Source: Archilochus colubris (Eukaryota > Chordata > Aves > Apodiformes > Trochilidae). Taken from it: a DNA stretch of 64,000 bases. The stretch lies in the NCBI GenBank assembly GCA_023079485.1, contig CM041084.1, positions 122,314,467 to 122,378,466 on the forward strand, given 5' to 3'. The position numbers were made by a program, and so were the translations under genes. Of this stretch, positions 62,217-64,000 are shown piece by piece. Under the pieces are notes generated by a model. It was not told the origin of the DNA, did no database searches, and was given only the letters and a program-made list of their open reading frames with translations. Every line of letters begins with the position of its first letter. Positions within the stretch are counted from its first letter, which is position 1.

Positions 62217-64000
62217 TTTAAAAAAGTTGGTTTAATTAAAAATTCCTATTCCGCCAAGTTTAAAAAAACTGATGTGAAGCACAATACTAAAGGATCCAAC
62301 AATAAATATACACCAACTTTGTGAAAGGCTTGACTCATGCCTTGTGAAGAGCTTGAGATTGATATATGACCTGCAGAGTGTTTCCCTTGCTGTGTTAATT
62401 CTCTTCTAAGACTCGCTCACTGAAACTGTTGCAGAGGGATGAATAATTACCACTCCAAGGTTATACGACAGCATTAATTCTCCTGAGTAAGATCTATGTT
62501 ATATGAAGACTTGTAATTCACATTTGGTCCAAACCATCATTAATTCAGTTTCTCAGCCTAGAAACTAAATAGCTCCTGTCCCTGGGCAAGTCTACACCTC
62601 TCAGTGGATTGCCCACAAACTAGTTTAGACCAAGCTGGCTCCCAAACTGAAATTGGAGGCCACGTAAGCACAGCACTGCAGGTCAGCTCATTATGCTAAG
62701 GAGAGGGTTGAGCACTGTTACACCCAACCTAATAAAGCAATTATGCTGCTTCAGTAACCTGCACTGCTTTTTCACCCAGCCCTTACCTCTGTTACAGGAA
62801 CAGGTCAAACTGCACAGACTAAGCCAGAAACACCTGCACCTTGCTCTGCTGTGTGGTTTGGTAAAGTCCAGTTCCCTGTACCCCATGAAAAGTACCTCAA
62901 ACCTACACAAGTGGCATGTCCCTACCCCATCCACTGGCAGCCACAATCAGTGAAACACACTCATCAAGGTTTTCACTAAAAATCAGAATCTTCTGCATCT
63001 GGAATGGTTGAGATTCCTACAGCCTTTTCTAGCTATTACATAATTAATTATACTTTACTAGAAATACTTATGCAAGATAGCTCCTCCCCACATGCAAACC
63101 GCAAAGCTTTCTCCAAAAGAAGACAAAATTTCAAATATGGTGTATACAGAGATACAAGTCAATTATTCTCATTCTAAACAAAATACTGAAATTAATATTA
63201 ACTCTTCTGCCAACTCAAGAGTTTATAACTCTAGTTTCTACAGTTCTTGACATCCCATATTTGAACTAGGGAAAAAGAATTAACCTTCCTCATCTTCGAA
63301 AGATAACACTCAAGCTTTTCAATGCAATAATAAGCTTCCCATGCCGTTTTTTTTTTTTTTTCTATCATGTATGTGTGCACGTCCACATATGAGAAAAAGT
63401 GTGGCTTAATGAGTATTTACAGACTTTGACACTGCCAAAAAAGCTCCAGGCCTCCTATGGACTGCTGTGTTTTCCCAAGACATTTGAAACAGCATATTCC
63501 ATCTCCCATTTATCATGACACTCTGGGAAGACCGAGTTGGCACCGAAATTTCACTGGTAAGTGCTACTAGTTTCATGGGGTTTTTCTCCAAAGGCAATCA
63601 AATTTCACAACTCCCTGCTACTTAAAAATAATGAGAGAAATTAAAGAAAAAAGGATGAAAAAGTGACGTGCAGGCTTGCATGCACTGCCGTGGCTGTGAT
63701 CCTAGGGCTACACTGGATACTTCATACTGAATACTGCATAGGGTACCTCATTAATATGGATTAATTGCACTTTTGATAACCAACACCTGTCCCCCAGGAT
63801 TATTCTGTTCACTAAACCAAGGATCTATCTGTGATGAAAAATTTGCAGTATAGTCCAAAAAAGTGTTTACAGACTTTGGGCTCCAGGAACTCTGGAAGCA
63901 CAGCCTTGTGTATAACAGAACCACAAAAAGCCAACACCTTCATTTGTGGTTGAAAATAATCACTGAAGAACGATATACAGTGGGTGGCAAAAACAGTCAC
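62217..64000. other. Unique non-coding DNA
   Basis: No gene supported. A T17 tract lies at about 63346-63361. Confidence 0.45.

Overview
This is bird genomic DNA, almost certainly a stretch of AT-rich avian chromosome. The evidence is at least nine fragments of the CR1 LINE family with its typical 3' end, long introns or intergenic DNA with few repeats, and one endogenous retrovirus whose env remnant is of the avian alpharetrovirus type. No complete host gene can be read. No tRNA, rRNA, CRISPR array or prokaryotic operon is present.

Layout: 1-12.5 kb is mostly unique DNA. Near its left end are three exon-like segments on the minus strand (4130-4280, 8096-8277, 9344-9426), probably the 3' part of a gene I cannot name. 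12.5-19.4 kb is one provirus with two 347-bp LTRs, a perfect 6-bp target duplication, a tRNA-Lys-type primer site, a splice donor, gag, pol and env remnants and a polypurine tract. 19.4-31.9 kb is unique DNA with a few exon-like segments on either strand. 31.9-43.5 kb holds a cluster of CR1 3' ends. 43.5-55.8 kb is unique DNA with one more CR1 piece, a palindromic 21-bp triplication and a few weak minus-strand exon candidates. 55.85-56.7 kb is the only CpG-rich stretch. It is followed at once by an 18-bp minisatellite (56738-57207) and another CR1. The right end is unique DNA plus a CR1 copy on the minus strand.

The most interesting object is the provirus. Its inside is not in the usual gag-pro-pol-env order. 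Gag matrix and capsid remnants are followed by a pol/env-junction-like block, then an env transmembrane remnant ending in 22 A, then RNase H and integrase, then a second diverged copy of the junction block. After that come a segment that looks like the 3' end of a polyadenylated RNA (AATAAA, 18 bases, then 37 A) and a second env membrane-span region with an internal tandem expansion, then the 3' LTR. Nucleocapsid, protease and most of reverse transcriptase are missing. Gag and pol look betaretrovirus-like while env TM looks alpharetrovirus-like. The two LTRs differ only in their first half; their last 166 bp are identical. Together these suggest a composite element built by template switching at A-rich sites and later edited by conversion or recombination.

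All host exon calls rest on splice-site sequence, open frame and phase agreement only, and are given low confidence. Short open frames are expected by chance in DNA of this kind.
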